Source of the DNA: Lates calcarifer
Lineage: Eukaryota; Chordata; Actinopteri; Centropomidae
DNA length: 64,000 nucleotides
Assembly (NCBI RefSeq): GCF_001640805.2
Contig: NC_066843.1
Location: forward strand, 22,754,242-22,818,241
Reading direction: 5' to 3'
Positions 1 to 14,708 of the stretch are shown here, piece by piece. Each line of letters begins with the position of its first letter. Within the stretch, counting starts at the first letter, position 1. The notes beneath the pieces were generated by a model. It saw only the letters and a list, made by a program, of their open reading frames with translations. It was not told the DNA's origin and searched no databases. The position numbers and the translations under genes were made by a program.

Positions 1-820
1 CGTCATCTTTCTGTGCCAGAAGTGGAAAAACTGGAGATGGGATGAGATGAATGGAGCTGTAAGTTGTTTTCAGCTGACATACAGAAATACACCCTAGATC
101 AAAATATTTCTTCAATGAACATGAAACATCAACTGCTCCCTGCTTCTGTGCCAACTGAAAATGATGCAGGCAGGACGGGACCCACCACTAATTGGTTTAA
201 CAAAATAACAGCTCCTGACAAACAGAAATTGGTGAGCGTTCACATGAAACAAAATGTCTGAACGTCAAACTGCTACATTTTGGGAAATGTGGTTGAGTGA
301 TGTCTCAGTACAGTCACAACAGACTGTGGGTAAGATGGCCAAACTAGCCTGTGGAACAATGGTACTGGAGTGTGAAACAGAGGGTGCTAGATTAGCTGAC
401 ATTGTGGACAACTTGCCAGGACTTCATCCAGAGCACTGTAGTCAGTAGTTGTAGTCTAGTCAGTCTACGCATGAAACCATAATTCAAAGTTCTGTTTGAG
501 TTTGGTGTCATTGCAGTAGATTTGTTTTACAGCAACATGAACATTGTGCACAGTAACCACTGGCACCTGATGTGAGCGGTTTACTGGGTACAAGTAAGAG
601 GATATCACCATAATTATTTCTAGGCTAAGGAAATGAAGACTGTCAAGTCTTCCCTGTTCTAAACTGAACTGGCCCTGGATTTTGAATTGGAGGTTGTATG
701 GAATATCTGTGCGAGTTATTGTGTGGATTGTGCTTATCATGACATGGGCTGTCTCCCTCCCTCCCCTCTGGATGAACTCAGGCTCATGTAGTGTAATTCA
801 GGTTCCTTCAGGGTCAGGAT
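1..820 (-). other. Downstream flank / 3' UTR of abat
   Basis: No gene was recognised here. On the minus strand this directly follows the abat stop, so it should carry the 3' UTR. The only AATAAA I noticed overlaps the stop codon itself (CACAAATAAATCC). The transcript may therefore use a variant signal or extend beyond the window. Short open frames here show no family resemblance. Confidence 0.5.
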
Positions 821-2090
821 TTATTTGTGCTGGGCCAACACGTCGTTGAAGATGTTGAGGAAGAGGTGAACGTGGTACTCCTTGAACACCAACGCTGGAC
901 GGAAACGGATTGATCGATCCCCACAACCCCCCAGGAGGACACCTGTCAATGACAAACACGGTTCAAACTCTGTTGTTTCTTTAACCACTAATGCTCATGT
1001 GAATGTAGATGACAGACAATTGTTATTTCTGTTTATTTTACATTTTTTTACAATACACAAGCACATTCAAACCAGAACCCTACAGCCCACACCTGTTCTT
1101 GCTCTGCCTGTTTTATCCAGGGTACTTTGACAGCTGACCTGTGTGTGTATCCTTGGTTCAGAAAAGTATCCCAGCATGAATTTCAAACCAACCAGTGGTG
1201 AAGTTATTGTCTTTTATTTAGATTTTTTTTGTTCAGATTTAGATTTTTAGGTCACCACCTGATGCCCAAAGCCTTTGTCTATCACTGGACATTTGTTTAT
1301 GTGCTTGCCTTTCCTAATTAACATAATCAACAAGTAATTCGACTGGTATCATTTTTTACTCAGGTTTCAGTAAGAGAAGGACAGTCAGTGCAGCATGCTC
1401 ATTGTTATTGCAGCCCCACAGCTGGCCAAACCCTGACTGTCCACACTCTAAACTGAGCTGTGGTCAACACGAGAGTGTAAGAAAAAAAACACTGAATGGT
1501 GATGTATTTCATACCTTTGTCTCTGGCCTTGAGCAAGATGCTGTTGCGTGTTGCATCATCACAGATATCAATGGCACAGAAGGTCCCCTGTCCTCGGGCG
1601 CGGCTCAGTATGCCGGGGTATTGAGCCTGGGGACCAGACGCATGTAGGTCATGTTCACACACATTTAGGTCACATTCACACCAGGCATGATCCAAGGAAA
1701 CTACAGTAAGCCTGTTTGTGACTGAGAACATAAAATGGTCAACAAAATAGTTTTATTGATACTACTACTCTTATTGATTCTCCTTATTGATATTGTTATT
1801 GGATCTTTTATATTTCTGTTCAAAATAATAAATTCAGGTCAGAAATAGAATCTCTGTATTTTGAAAATAACAAAACATTGTTTCTTGACATTAAAACACT
1901 GAGTCAAGTTAAAAAGAATCTGTCCTCTGTTGTCCTCCGTCTCTCTGCTGATTCACTGCCTGATAGGTACTGCTGGTGTGTGTGTGTGGGGGTGTTTTAG
2001 CTGGTTCATGAACAATTTGACTATAGACAAGCAGACTATGGCATGTGTACACATATGCAAACACACACACACACACACACACCACACACA

Positions 2091-2130
<40 letters not shown>

Positions 2131-3784
2131 CCAGTACCTGTAGCTCATAAAGACCGTTTAGCAAGGCCTTCCCAGAACGGGTCACCTCCTCCAGAAGGTT
2201 CTCTCTGCGGATCACGTTCAGAACCTCAGCCAGGAACAAGTTCTTGGATGGATCACCCATCCACGTGTTAAAGATACGGTACGCCTGAAAAAAAGCAAAC
2301 ACTCCTGTCAATAAAAAATGAAAGTCACATAACACTCCTATGTGTTTGTCTATATGTGTGTAGGGCACAGTCAAAACGAAGAATTTAAACTTGTCCATAA
2401 TGTAAACATGTATGTGTCATCATACATCATGGCAACACATCTGATTAAAGAAACAGTTAGAAAGAGTTTCTGCTGTTTTTTGGCAGTGTGCCCCAAGACA
2501 CCAAATCTGTCACCAGATTTCTGTCAGTGTTAGGCTGATTGGCATCATCTCCAGAGGATAGTTTTTAATGATGCAGGTGATCCTCTGTTCTTTGGCCTGA
2601 CCAATGCAGAAAACATTAAAAAAGACAAACCTTGTCAGCCTGTAGTTCGTCCTTGTGGTAGTAGCCTCCAGTCAGAAGCTTCTTACTGAAGGAGACAATG
2701 TCAGCAGGGTCATCCGTACCCCAGTGCTCATGGGCCCAAAACTTCCCTGTGCACCCCCCACCAGTCTGGACTTCATCCACATGGAAGGCACAGCCATGCT
2801 GGGGAGATAAAATGTTAACAGACTGACACATGGGAAAGTGATGGAGGTAGACAGATCACTGATGCAAGGGGGAGGAGAGGATGAAAAAGGAGGGGTTTGT
2901 CACTCACTGACACTGTATGCAAGTCTTCATAGGGAGGATAATTGTGTAATATCAAGGGTTTGTTTTTCTTTAAGTGACCAGACAATACCTGATCCACTGT
3001 CAAGAGGAGGGCTGGGTTTATAGCCTGTTTTTGGAGGGGCTGACATAATGTGAACACCCACATACAGACTCTGACTCCTCAAAGAGCAGACAGGCTGACT
3101 AACACATCACCGGCTTTAGTGACCTTGTCTTCCACCTCATGTGGCTCAAAGTGATGCCTCAGACCCTCTCAGCATCTGTGGTGCTCCCCACCTCCCTGTT
3201 TATGGTTGGCTCATCAAGTACTTTGACAGATTTCCATTCCCTTGGCAAAGACTTTTTTACCGGCATGCTGCCCATGGACTGTTCTGTCTGTAAAACTTTG
3301 ATGACTATCCTGCAGCCTTGGAATCCATGTCGGGTCGAGTGAAGTACAATGAGCTCAACCATCACTAGAACAGACAGTGCTGCATACAGATCTCACTCTG
3401 AGGTCACACTCAGATATATAATGCATTCCAATCCAGTATCTATTATCCAGTTATTGCTTATTGTAAGTTGTTGGTACTTGGCCATGGGGCAGCCAATAAT
3501 TATAATTATATAATTACTGAGACTAGAGATGAATGTCATGTTGCTAAACCAGGATACATTTCAAGTGGATACAACTAAGAATAAGCACAACAAGCTGAGT
3601 CCTTTTAAAGGACCTGTTGCCATGGTGATAACTGGTACCTTGCGTGCAATGTTGCGGAGGCTCCTGAAGAAGTTTGGGGAGGCGTGATTATCTCCACCTT
3701 CAGCCTGGATTGGTTCAATTACAATCCCTGCCACAGGCTTCCCCTTCTGCCTCCACTTCACAATCAGGTCCTCCACCTGCAGAT

Positions 3785-3815
<31 letters not shown>

Positions 3816-6800
3816 ATTAAATAAACCAAAATACTGCTGTGACTCAAAAGTTCACGCAACTAAATACATTCATCCACAGTCGAATACAACAACATCTTTC
3901 CTGAGGACATAAATGTGATGTAAGAAAACATGAAGGTGAGACAAAGCTGTTCAGTCAACAAAGAAAGGTGTAGCCTTCACACTCTACATCAGTTTAGAAA
4001 ATAAAACAGACTACTGTGACGTCAGTCTTGAATCTTACTGGTTTAAACAAGGTGTCTACTCTGCAGCAGTACGTCATGACTGTGCACACACACACAGCCT
4101 ACCTCCTCCAGACAGCGAGCCTCTTCCTGTGCATTCTCTCTGGTAAACTCCTCTAATGGGTACTGCAGTCTGGGGAACGGGGCGATGGGCCAGTCAAATG
4201 ATGGCACGTCCAGCTTGTGGATTGCTTTTGAGTGTGTTGTTGCCAAGCAACCTGAAGAAGACAGACGCATTTTGTTAGCCATGAATCTACAGTGTTACAA
4301 CATGGCAGCAGTGCGCTTCAGTTATATATCTAATAATAATATTCAGTATCTATATCACTAAATAACATGCCTGTATCTAATAAATCTACTGTGGATCTCT
4401 GTACCCAGCTCAAAGGAGAAAATCCCTGATAGGCTGTTAATGTGAAACATTTACAGTAAGTGTTAAGTTGTATTGACAGTCGTTTAGTGTTCAGCACGGA
4501 CATCAAGATTATCATACATTTCAAAAGTGTGTGTTCATGTTCCCTAAGTGTGTTTCTATTACTCTATTTTGCTGGCTCAAACATTTCCACACAGTATGCA
4601 AGCAGAATAAGAAATGTGCAGCTGATGTGTGTGACTGCATCATTTACATAAAGTCAAAGCAAATCAGAGCTCTCACTCTCACACTTCACTTTCCCTTTCC
4701 AGGTCATATTCAGTGGAAGAAATGAGCCTTTTCATCTTGTCATCTCGACCAGAGCAACAGATCCTGTAAGTGTCAGATAACGTTTTTAAACCAGCGCGAA
4801 TGGAAACTAGAACATATTGACACGTGTATTTGAAACAATCACTGCTGAGACATGCAGTGATTGTCTGTATTGCACTACATCATGTATGTGCATGCACATA
4901 CTTTCATGAGCAGAATCAGATTTGATGTATTTATGTCAGGTCAAATTTCTATCTCAGTAGAAGACTGGTCACTTCTCCAGGAGAGCAGCTTTCAAACACA
5001 GGCCTTTGTCTTGAAAAAGCTTTATTCTGGCTGTGTTCAGACATGACAGGACTGCTACTGCTATATTTTCTTATCTAGCAGGGGAGGGGAGCTCTAAAGT
5101 GGCTTTGTTTTATCTCACTGTAATGATTAGTTTTTGTATTGAACATACCCATAGTTCTTCCATGGAAACCTCCCATGAAGGATAAAATGCTGAGGTCTGG
5201 ACAGCCCGGGGCCTGCGGCCGAGAGACAGAGATGGAGAGAGAGAAACACAAAGCACACAGAGGAAGGTACAAATATTTAGAACAATGTAGCTGGAGATCA
5301 AACTCTGAGGATAGGTGGTGAGATGCATTTCCCCCACCTGGTTTATCATGCAGGTGCTGATGTCTTCATCAGATGGTATGTTGTGGCCTCGCTCCTTGTT
5401 CTACAGTAAAAGCCAACACACACTGTCAGGACCTCACACAGACATGAAGCTTAAGTCACATTTGGTTGTTGAGATAATATTTAGGTTCTAATTTAATCAA
5501 ATATTTATCTGAAAACATATTTACAACACAAAATGGTATTCTATGTAACAGTTAGCAGTCAAGAAAAAAGAAACTCAAGCTGTCAGGTGAGTATTCCCCT
5601 TATTTATTTAGCACAGAGATGACTCTCAGTCTGTGAAAGAGGCTTTGAGGCTACAAGTGTGGTAACTGAAACACTGTTCTCTGTCTGGGTTTATCTTGAG
5701 AAGAGAAGCTAAAACATCAGGTAACGGTGATATGTCTTTAGCTAACATCTAAAGGGAGATTGAATTGACACATTTCATCATAGCTCATGGTTTTCTTTCG
5801 GTTTGAGTCTCACTTTCATTGTGCATCATTGCCATCAATGACTCATTTTCATTGATGAAATTAACATAGTTGTCTGGACCTAAAGTCAGAGCATGTTATC
5901 CTCTGACATACGGATTTAGACCCCTCGTTTTTTATGTCTCTCACAAGTCTTCCAGCTTCATAGGAGTGCAATCTAACAAATAGCAGGTAAGAGTTAACAT
6001 AGTGTGAATGTGCACTCACTCACCCTGTACCAGATAAACATGGCTTTGTAGGCATTCTCATTGGAACAGGAGCCACAGGCCATGGTCTGAACACGAGTCA
6101 TTCCACTGGGAGCCACCTGAGAGAATGTAATGGAGTAATAACACCATCATCTCAACTGTTCAGTACTTTAGTTCTGAGTGGGAAATACTGTTTATGTGTT
6201 ACTTACTGAGAGAAGACTTTCAGTGAGTTTGTCTGGAAAGTTCTCAGGCGGCAGGATTCCCAGCGCAGGTCGGTTCACAAATGTGCTCTAAGACAAAGAA
6301 AACACAAATAAATTCAAGAATGCACGCGCACGCACACACATACACACACACACACACCTGCTTGTCATGCATTATTTTCCCATGTGTCAGACACACTATA
6401 TCACTCAGTACCTCTGTCACTGTAGCTGATGACAAGAGTGATGCTGTGTGTGGACAGGACCTACCAGGTTGTTGGGATTGGCCATCAGTTTGAGGAGAGC
6501 GGGGTGGTTGTAGCCTGAGGGGATAAAGATGGAGGAAGAGGAATCACTGGACTGAACAACTTAATCATTGGATTATCTGTAGCAGTCAGCTGGCTCTGGT
6601 TTTACTCTGAGAGCTACATCATGTTCACAACGTCCTATTAAATCTAAAAACCTAACAGGTTTATCATACTTATAACTTTAACGTAAGACAGCTGCCAACA
6701 GCAGGTCTGAAATTTCAAGGTTTTTAACCTGGGACAAATATGAAAATGACAGTTGAACAAACATCAGGCGTGTCCACAACTAAAGAGTGATGAACTAAAC

Positions 6801-8093
6801 AATAAACCAGTCATAACAGTCAGACAGAATCTCTGCGGCTCATTCAACAACAGCATGTTTACACAGCCGAGCAACAGATATGTTACAATAATAATAATCA
6901 TTATCATTAACATTATAACATTCATGGTTATCTCTACAGCACAGGCCCTTAAAGCCTCAGACAGACTGTATGTGGACTATGTCAGTTCAGGAGAACAGAG
7001 TCTTACTGGTGATTTTTCTGTCTGTGTTGATGACTGATAACAGGCGGTGGCAAGATGGTGAGGTGGGATCTTTATTGGGTTTTAGGAGGAGTGTAATGAT
7101 GGCAGTATTCATGTTAGCTGGGAGCTGTTTGACGTTAGCCATCAGAGTGATCTAAAATAGATCAGAAAGGTTTGTAGAACGCAGCAGGGAAACCATCCTC
7201 TGCTGCTGCTTTGTTATCTGGCTTATTATCAAGTACAGTGTATAATTCACTGGTAAATTCAGTGTTGTTAGGAAAGAGGCTGATTTTGTCTTGATTAACA
7301 TCTTGTTTGGATGAGTGAACGTTAGTGCAGAATGTCTGAAAAATACTGTTTATTCCCTCTGGAGAGTGTACTGACCTCCCTGCTGAGTCTGTTGTTTTAC
7401 TTGATTTCTTAAAATTCACACATTCTCTGTGTTTAAAATGTCAGGAATCTCTGATAGTGGTGTTATGAGTAAATGAAACACTGTTATTAATTAGAATACT
7501 TAAATACTAGGGAGTGACTGCAGCTGTGGGAAGATATGGGCCCTCAGTGAAAGCTCAGACAGATCAGACTTGTTTTCTCTACACATGACAATAAAGCTTT
7601 GAATGTTGAATCTTACCTAAACCAATGTGGCTGCCTTACATAAATTGCAGCACTGTTCCACTTCCAACCAGCAGGGGGCAGTGAGGTGACTGAAGCTTTC
7701 CACTTGACATTCTCTGTTTCTATCTGTGTGCTGTCTATGACTTGCATTTCTCATCTGGGGTTGATTGGTTTGAGTGGTCAGCAGGTAAATAATCCATTAT
7801 ATGGAATGAGAGCATGTCTACCACTACATATCAAACAGGAACAGACAATATGTCCCACACTTTTCAGACTTTACTGCCAAATCTTTCAATCATCTGACAT
7901 CCAGCTCTGTTTCAATGTACCAAAATCCAGCAGAAATATTGATTCCAAATCAGCTCAGTAATGTAGCACACAGCCAGGTATCTGTCACATGGAGTTCAGT
8001 TCAAAGCCCACTTAGAATATAGTTTTCCATAGCTGACAAAGTGCAGCTTCTTCTCTCTACAGCTTGTCTTTGTCATCAGTGTTTACTGAGCTG

Positions 8094-8162
<69 letters not shown>

Positions 8163-11100
8163 CCAGAGGGAGAGAGAACAGGAAATGAGGGCTTCATGCT
8201 CCTTCTGTTTTCCATGTAAGTCATTTGAATGCTGCAGGGCAAATCTCTGGTCCACAAACCCTGGAGACTTCCATCACACTGACAAACAGGACACACACAA
8301 GACATTCATTCATCCTCAATATTCCTACACCAACTTATCTGCAACATCTGGATCACCATCTCATCACATATCACATATTCCTCTGTGGCATCTGCAGGTC
8401 TTAAATTTCATACATCTGCACTGTCACAGCATCACAGTAACACTTGGAGGGGATGTGATGAAGTGCAGCTGACAGGACTGATTTTCCTAAATTCATACAA
8501 CTGATGAATATCAGTTTAGTGTGAAAAGCAAAACAAAAAGATCAAGTGCACATCAGCACAGCCCTGTGTTTTTTTCAACAGTGAACATTCACAAAAATCA
8601 TTAAAGACTATGCGAGTAAACTGAATTCATTTTAAAGAAATACTGGATCCAGTATGGTCTAAAATAAATGGACTTATTTCTGTGCATTCTGACAATTAAA
8701 CAATTGTCACAAACTCTAGCTGTCGGGCCTTTTTAACTACTGAATCAACTGAGTGTGTGAGTTCCTGGCTATAACAAAAACTCTTCTGTCAGAGAGGCCC
8801 TGAGGCTGGGAGCCGAAACCATTGACTTGTTAATTACACCAGAGTAGATACTTTGTCTTTGCATCACTGGGTGTTTGAATATGCAGTTTAAAGAAAGCAA
8901 TAGATTTTTCAAACCTTGAATTTTGTCTTTGAATTCTTTTATCATGAATCTTATTTTGATGGTAAAGGCACAGGATGCTGTAGGAGCTCAGGGTTTATGT
9001 TGTGCACTCTCTGTAAAAATATGCCGGCACATGATTTATGCTGAGGACACAACAATAATAATAATAATTCAAATCTTAACAAAAGATCTAGATTATAAAA
9101 TATCAGACAGGAGCAGTCACTCCCATGTTGACACATTTTATAGTACAAAGACTGACAACAACTGAATCTAAGACATCTGCAGGAATGAATTGCAGAGTGG
9201 CATCAAATCAGAGATTTGTGATTGTCAGCTCAGTCAGGAGTGAATGCAGTGTGTCCAGCTTGGCCATCATTTTTAGAAGAGATCAACCCAACAAGTCTAC
9301 ACTCCTGCTCTGTCAGGCTGCTCATCAAAAAGCTACAGCCTCTCCTCTGCACATGAAAGATATGTCGAGACCCTACAGCAGCAAGACGAGGGTCAGGTGA
9401 CCAGCAGGGGCAGCTGAGCTAGCTCTCCGTTGGCTCCTGTTACATTCTGGTTGGCAAGGCCACTGAAAAGAAGCCTTCAGCTGCTTCTGTCTGTCACATG
9501 ACCCTCACCCTGCATGTTCTCCAGCTTTATATGTTGAGCTTGAACCAGTGTGTGATGGATTTACACCTACTGATATAAAATTGAGAGTGAAAAATAACAG
9601 GATTCAAATAAAAATATGACCTCTGTCCAACACCAACACTGAGAGCTCTGGGGCTGCCCAAGGCTGTGTGTTGAGTCCAGTGCTTTTCACTCTGAAGACC
9701 CGCAACTGCTCTGCTAACCACAGCTCTAATCACATCATTACGTTTGCTGGTGACACAGCAGCTGTGTGTGGGGGGGGGGGTAGATATCACAAGTAACCAA
9801 AGCTGGTCACTGCCAAACCTCCCCCACAGCCAAGAAAGGCCCACGGTGTCTCAGCCGCCTGCATAACATGGGGAAAGCCAGGCTCCCTCCCCTCACTCTC
9901 ACCACATGCCACAGAGCTCTACACAAAGTCTCCTGACAAGCTGTGTTATACTTGCTTTGGCAACTGCAGCACCTCAGACTGTAAAGGTCCTGCGGCAGAG
10001 GAGAAAAGATCGTCCATCTATCACTAGACTCCTCCCACCTCCCTAAAGGAGTCTTATCCCACTGCCCTCTGCTGCCTCCAGACCAGGACCACCAGACACT
10101 AGGTCACTCTCTTTACTGCCCCCTGCTGAGTGCTGCAGACTCATGCAGGAGATCCATCCCCCACCCCCACCTCCTGTCACACACACCCCTCACCTACAGC
10201 TCTTTCTTGTAGTAAAACAAGGCTCGTGTTTACATGTGTGACGGTGCTGTTCATTCATTTTACTTTACTCTTCTTAACACTACTAAAATCACATCTCGTA
10301 GATATTTCATTTGGTACAGCTGTTTTTCTCAAACTTCTTGATCCATAAATATGAAGTTGATCATGTTAAATCATTGATATGATATGAATCATGTTTGACT
10401 GGGAGAATGTGACTGATGAGATCCACTAAGAGAGAAGAGGTCTTATTTCATCCATCGAACACTTTCCAAATTCATCTTCCAGAAAATGTACAATATCACA
10501 GTATGTATCCACACTGCAATATAAAATACACCAAGACAGAGGATTTTATCTGTACTGCTCACTCCTACAATCCAGGTGGTTGTGTTTGGTTGCTCTGCTA
10601 CTAACCAATTGGGATGGAGGAGATCTGAGTGTAGACATCCAGCATGCGGTTGCCATCCACATCCACCAGGTAGTTCCCCCTGCTCTCCTCATAGTTACAG
10701 AAGAAGTTGATGGCACCAACATTCTGGAAGGAGACAAGTTTTAATATCAAACAGCAGACAGTAGAAATGAATCCACCTGGCAACAGACACAAACACACAT
10801 ACACACACACACACACAATAATCATACTGTGAGAATAAAACTGGTGGTGAATGGTAGCCAGAGACAGTTGAAAGGTCACTGTCATTTTTTCCATCAGTGT
10901 TCTGTGTTTATATCTGTGTTTGAGGTCATTGTTCTGCTCTGCTCAGCAGAAACACAAACCAACTAAAATTCCAACAACTCCAAAGACGGCTGGTTGTTCA
11001 GTCAACACATGGAGAAACAGAAACATAAAAACAAGACTTGAGTCTTTAGGAGCAGACAAGGCTCTGGAGGTTCACTGGCAGCGTAAGTACAATCATGTGC

Positions 11101-11341
11101 AAATATTTTTTGCATGTGCAAAAACCTTTGTGAAACATAATTCTACAAACATTTGCATGTACAGACATCAGCTGTGTAAAACCAGGCAGCTGGAAGGCTG
11201 CGGATTCCTACAGAAGCACAATACAGACTGGAGGAGTGGACAGTGCTGCTGTATGTGGAACAGCATAAACGCTCCAGGCTTTATTTAACTAGTTCACTGA
11301 ATTAATACAACACACACACGCGCACACACACACGCACGCAC

Positions 11342-11376
<35 letters not shown>

Positions 11377-11927
11377 CTCAGCTCACCTGGATTTCTCCCA
11401 GTTGTTTTGTCAGCTCCTACAAATTGGAAAAAAAAAAATTAGTATGTTTTTGAATTACCTTTGTGTGTGTGTATGCATGTGTGTGTGTCTGTGTGTGAGT
11501 TACGTGTGATCGTGGCCCAGGAACTGTAGTTTTCATGGAGGGTCCATCATAGTCAAACTCCACCTGGGTCTTTGTTGCTGCCTTGCTGACATATCTGCAG
11601 CCTAGGGGAGAGAAGACAGAGAAATAATCTACAAACACACACAGAGACAGTGAGTGTGTTTATATGCTGCCTGTTTGTGTCTGAATGTGTGAACATGCCT
11701 TAACTTTCAGCTAGCACCTTATTCTTATTCTTATTTCAGGCTTCTAAATATTTCCATTCTACCTTTGGCAGGTTGGGTCAGTCTCAATGCATCAATTAAA
11801 CTCAGGATTTAATATAATCCATGTTGTCCTGCTGACAAGATTACTGCAAACTGTCTTAAAATCACTTCATCACTCTGACTCTCTTTCTTCAACAAACACA
11901 TTAGTGTCCAGGTTGTGTGCCTCTCTC

Positions 11928-11960
<33 letters not shown>

Positions 11961-14609
11961 TCAACATTCTCTCCTGTAGTATTGTGCTCTTCCGTCTCTC
12001 TCTCCTCTTCTGTCTCTTTCTGCAGGTATTTCTGCCTCTGGAGCTGTAGAGTCTGATCTGTGATGACAAGTCTCCTGCTGCTCCTATGATCCTGCTCACT
12101 GCCTGTTGTTACGTATTATCGCTATTACTGTTATTACTATTATAACTGTCATTATTTTTTATAGCTATCATTAATATTATCAATATTACTTTCATCTCTA
12201 TATGGAATCTGTATTGTGCCACGTTGTCTTTCTCTTATCACCCCTCCCACCCTGAGTCTGGTTCTGCTCGAGGTTTCTGCCTTTTAAAGGGAAGTTTTTC
12301 CTCTCCACTGTCGCCTAGTGCTGCTCATGGTGGGAACTGTTGGGTCTCTCTCTGTAGAGTATGGTCCTGCTCTATATGTACAGTGCGCCGAGATAGCCTC
12401 TGCTACCATGACCAGTTGATTTACAAAATGTCACCTATCCTCAGGAACTGTGGGAATGATTCAGACACAGGCAGCTGAATTGAGTGCAAATGCTTGGTCT
12501 CAGCCTTTAAGGTCCTCTCAGAGCTGCTCTCCTGCACTGTGATCTGATGGCAGTGTAATATGTGGGTCTCAGGTCTGAAGGTCTAAAGGTGATGACAGCA
12601 GCGTTAGGAGGTCGGTGCTGTAACGTCTCTGTGTCTGAGGCTGAACTGAATGTGGTCAGATTAACTAAAGACTGCAGGAACACCAAGTTTAATAACAGAG
12701 AGAGATGCTGGTCACTGAGACCAGTCTGTTACCTCAGTCTTCATAAACCTGCTTATTGAACTTTACAACACAACGAAGGAACATCCTCTCAGTCAGTTCT
12801 TGTGAGTATAAAACAGCAGCAGAATGCACTCACTTTAAATGAACTTAAATGAAAATGTATCAGTGGATTCACTATGAGAGGCTGATTGGTAATGACTAAG
12901 TATTTTTTAAGATCCATTAGTGTTGCAGCCTGAGAGAGGACAGATAACAGTCAGTAACCCTGCTCTCTCTCTCTGTGCTCCCTGAAGGAATATTCACATA
13001 TAAGACCCCCAAATGACAGATAGCTGCCACTTTAACAGACTGCAATAAGTGGATCCTACATCCATCATTATAGAAAGCATGTTGTAATCCACACACACAA
13101 AAACCCAACACAATAATACTGGTTAAGGGATGAAGGGATGTAGACTGAGGGCCTGTCTACAGCCTGACATAGTTTTACAGTTACACCAAGTAAAGGGCTA
13201 AAACACACACAGTTGTTCTACATTAGTCAAACATTTGTCAGCAGTAATATTTAGACTGAGAGGAGAAGAGGAACTTCATTTCAGTGAAAATATCAACTAG
13301 TCTGTGAGGCTAACTGCTGCTCCCTCATGAATCCTTCACTTGAGACTTTTAGTGATGTTCTAATTAACAGTGAAAGCTCAGAGGTACCATGGCCAGACTG
13401 GCTGAAGTGACTCATGGATTTTCATGTGGCAGAATAAAGAGAATGAGTTCATCATTATGTTTATTCCATTTTTCTTAAATCCACACCAAAAATGCAAAAA
13501 ATTCAAAAGCAGAAACTGTTGAGTTTGAGTTAATAAGATAAAAGATCTAACCACAGCATCAGTGGAAATACCATGTGGAGACCACAAGAACTGGAGTTTG
13601 TTGAGAGTGAAGACAACACTCAGGAAGGACCATAATACCAGACATCCTCATAAGCAAACTGATGCAGCTGGGCTTTCATCACAACATCTGCTCCTGGATG
13701 AAGGACTTTCTGACAAACCATTCCCAGCATGTCAAAACTGGCTCCCACACATCCTCATCCATCACACTGAGCACCGGCGCTCCCCAAGGTTGTGTTCTGA
13801 GTCCGCTCTTATACACTCTGTACACTTATGACTGTACAACTGTCCACTCATCCAACACCATAATTAAGTTTGCTGACGACACCACCATTGTTGGACTCAT
13901 CTCAGGTGGTGATGAGTCAGCATACAGGGATGAGGTCCAGAACCTGACACCCTGGTGTTCAGCAAACAAACTGTCCCTGAACACCAGTAAGACCAAAGAG
14001 CCGATACTGGATTCCAGGTAGAAACGTGACTCGGACCCAGCCCCACTCTACATCATCAGGGAGTATGTGGAGTGAGTGAAGTCTTTTAAGTAACACTACG
14101 GCCACAATGAGGAGGGCACGTCAGAGACTGCACTTTCTCTGAGTGCTCAGGAGGAACAACATGGAAAAGAGGCTGCTCATCTCTTTCTACTGTGCAGCAA
14201 CTGAGTCTGTTCAGACACACTGCCTGTCAGTGTGGTACGCAGGTTGCTCTGCTACAGATAAAAAGTCTCTTCAAAGAGTGGTAGAAACAGCAGGAAAAAT
14301 CATCGGCTGCCAGTTACCATCATCACAGACTGCTATCACCCTGGTCACCAGTTGTTCGAACTGTTGCCATCTGGCAGGAGGTACAGAGCAGCTAAAGCAC
14401 ATACAAGTAGACTGAGGGACAGCTTCTACCCAAAGGGTTCTCAATAGTCACACACACTGACTTTAAAACTCATGCTGCTACCCTACACTGCTGCTACTCG
14501 CTGCACTTTACAATGCACTTTAGAATGGGCTTTTATTGTCACTGTACAGTTAAGTACAACAAAATTGTGTACAATACACGTGTGTGTGTGTGTATATATA
14601 TATATATAT

Positions 14610-14708
<99 letters not shown>

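Larger units (their letters stand above)
6515..10605. other. Large abat intron: LINE fragments and CA repeat, no other gene seen
   Basis: This 4.1-kb intron separates two abat coding exons. Besides the LINE pieces at 7025-7460 and about 9620-10110 and the CA array at 8095-8160, I see only AT-rich unique-looking sequence. No conserved exon, tRNA or structured RNA was recognised on either strand. Confidence 0.6.

Noticed and set aside
1909..2148. Open frames made of repeated Cys-Val or Thr-His through CA arrays (also at 8041-8472, 42517-42923, 47912-48286)
   Set aside because: They are translations of (CA)n/(TG)n microsatellites, not genes.
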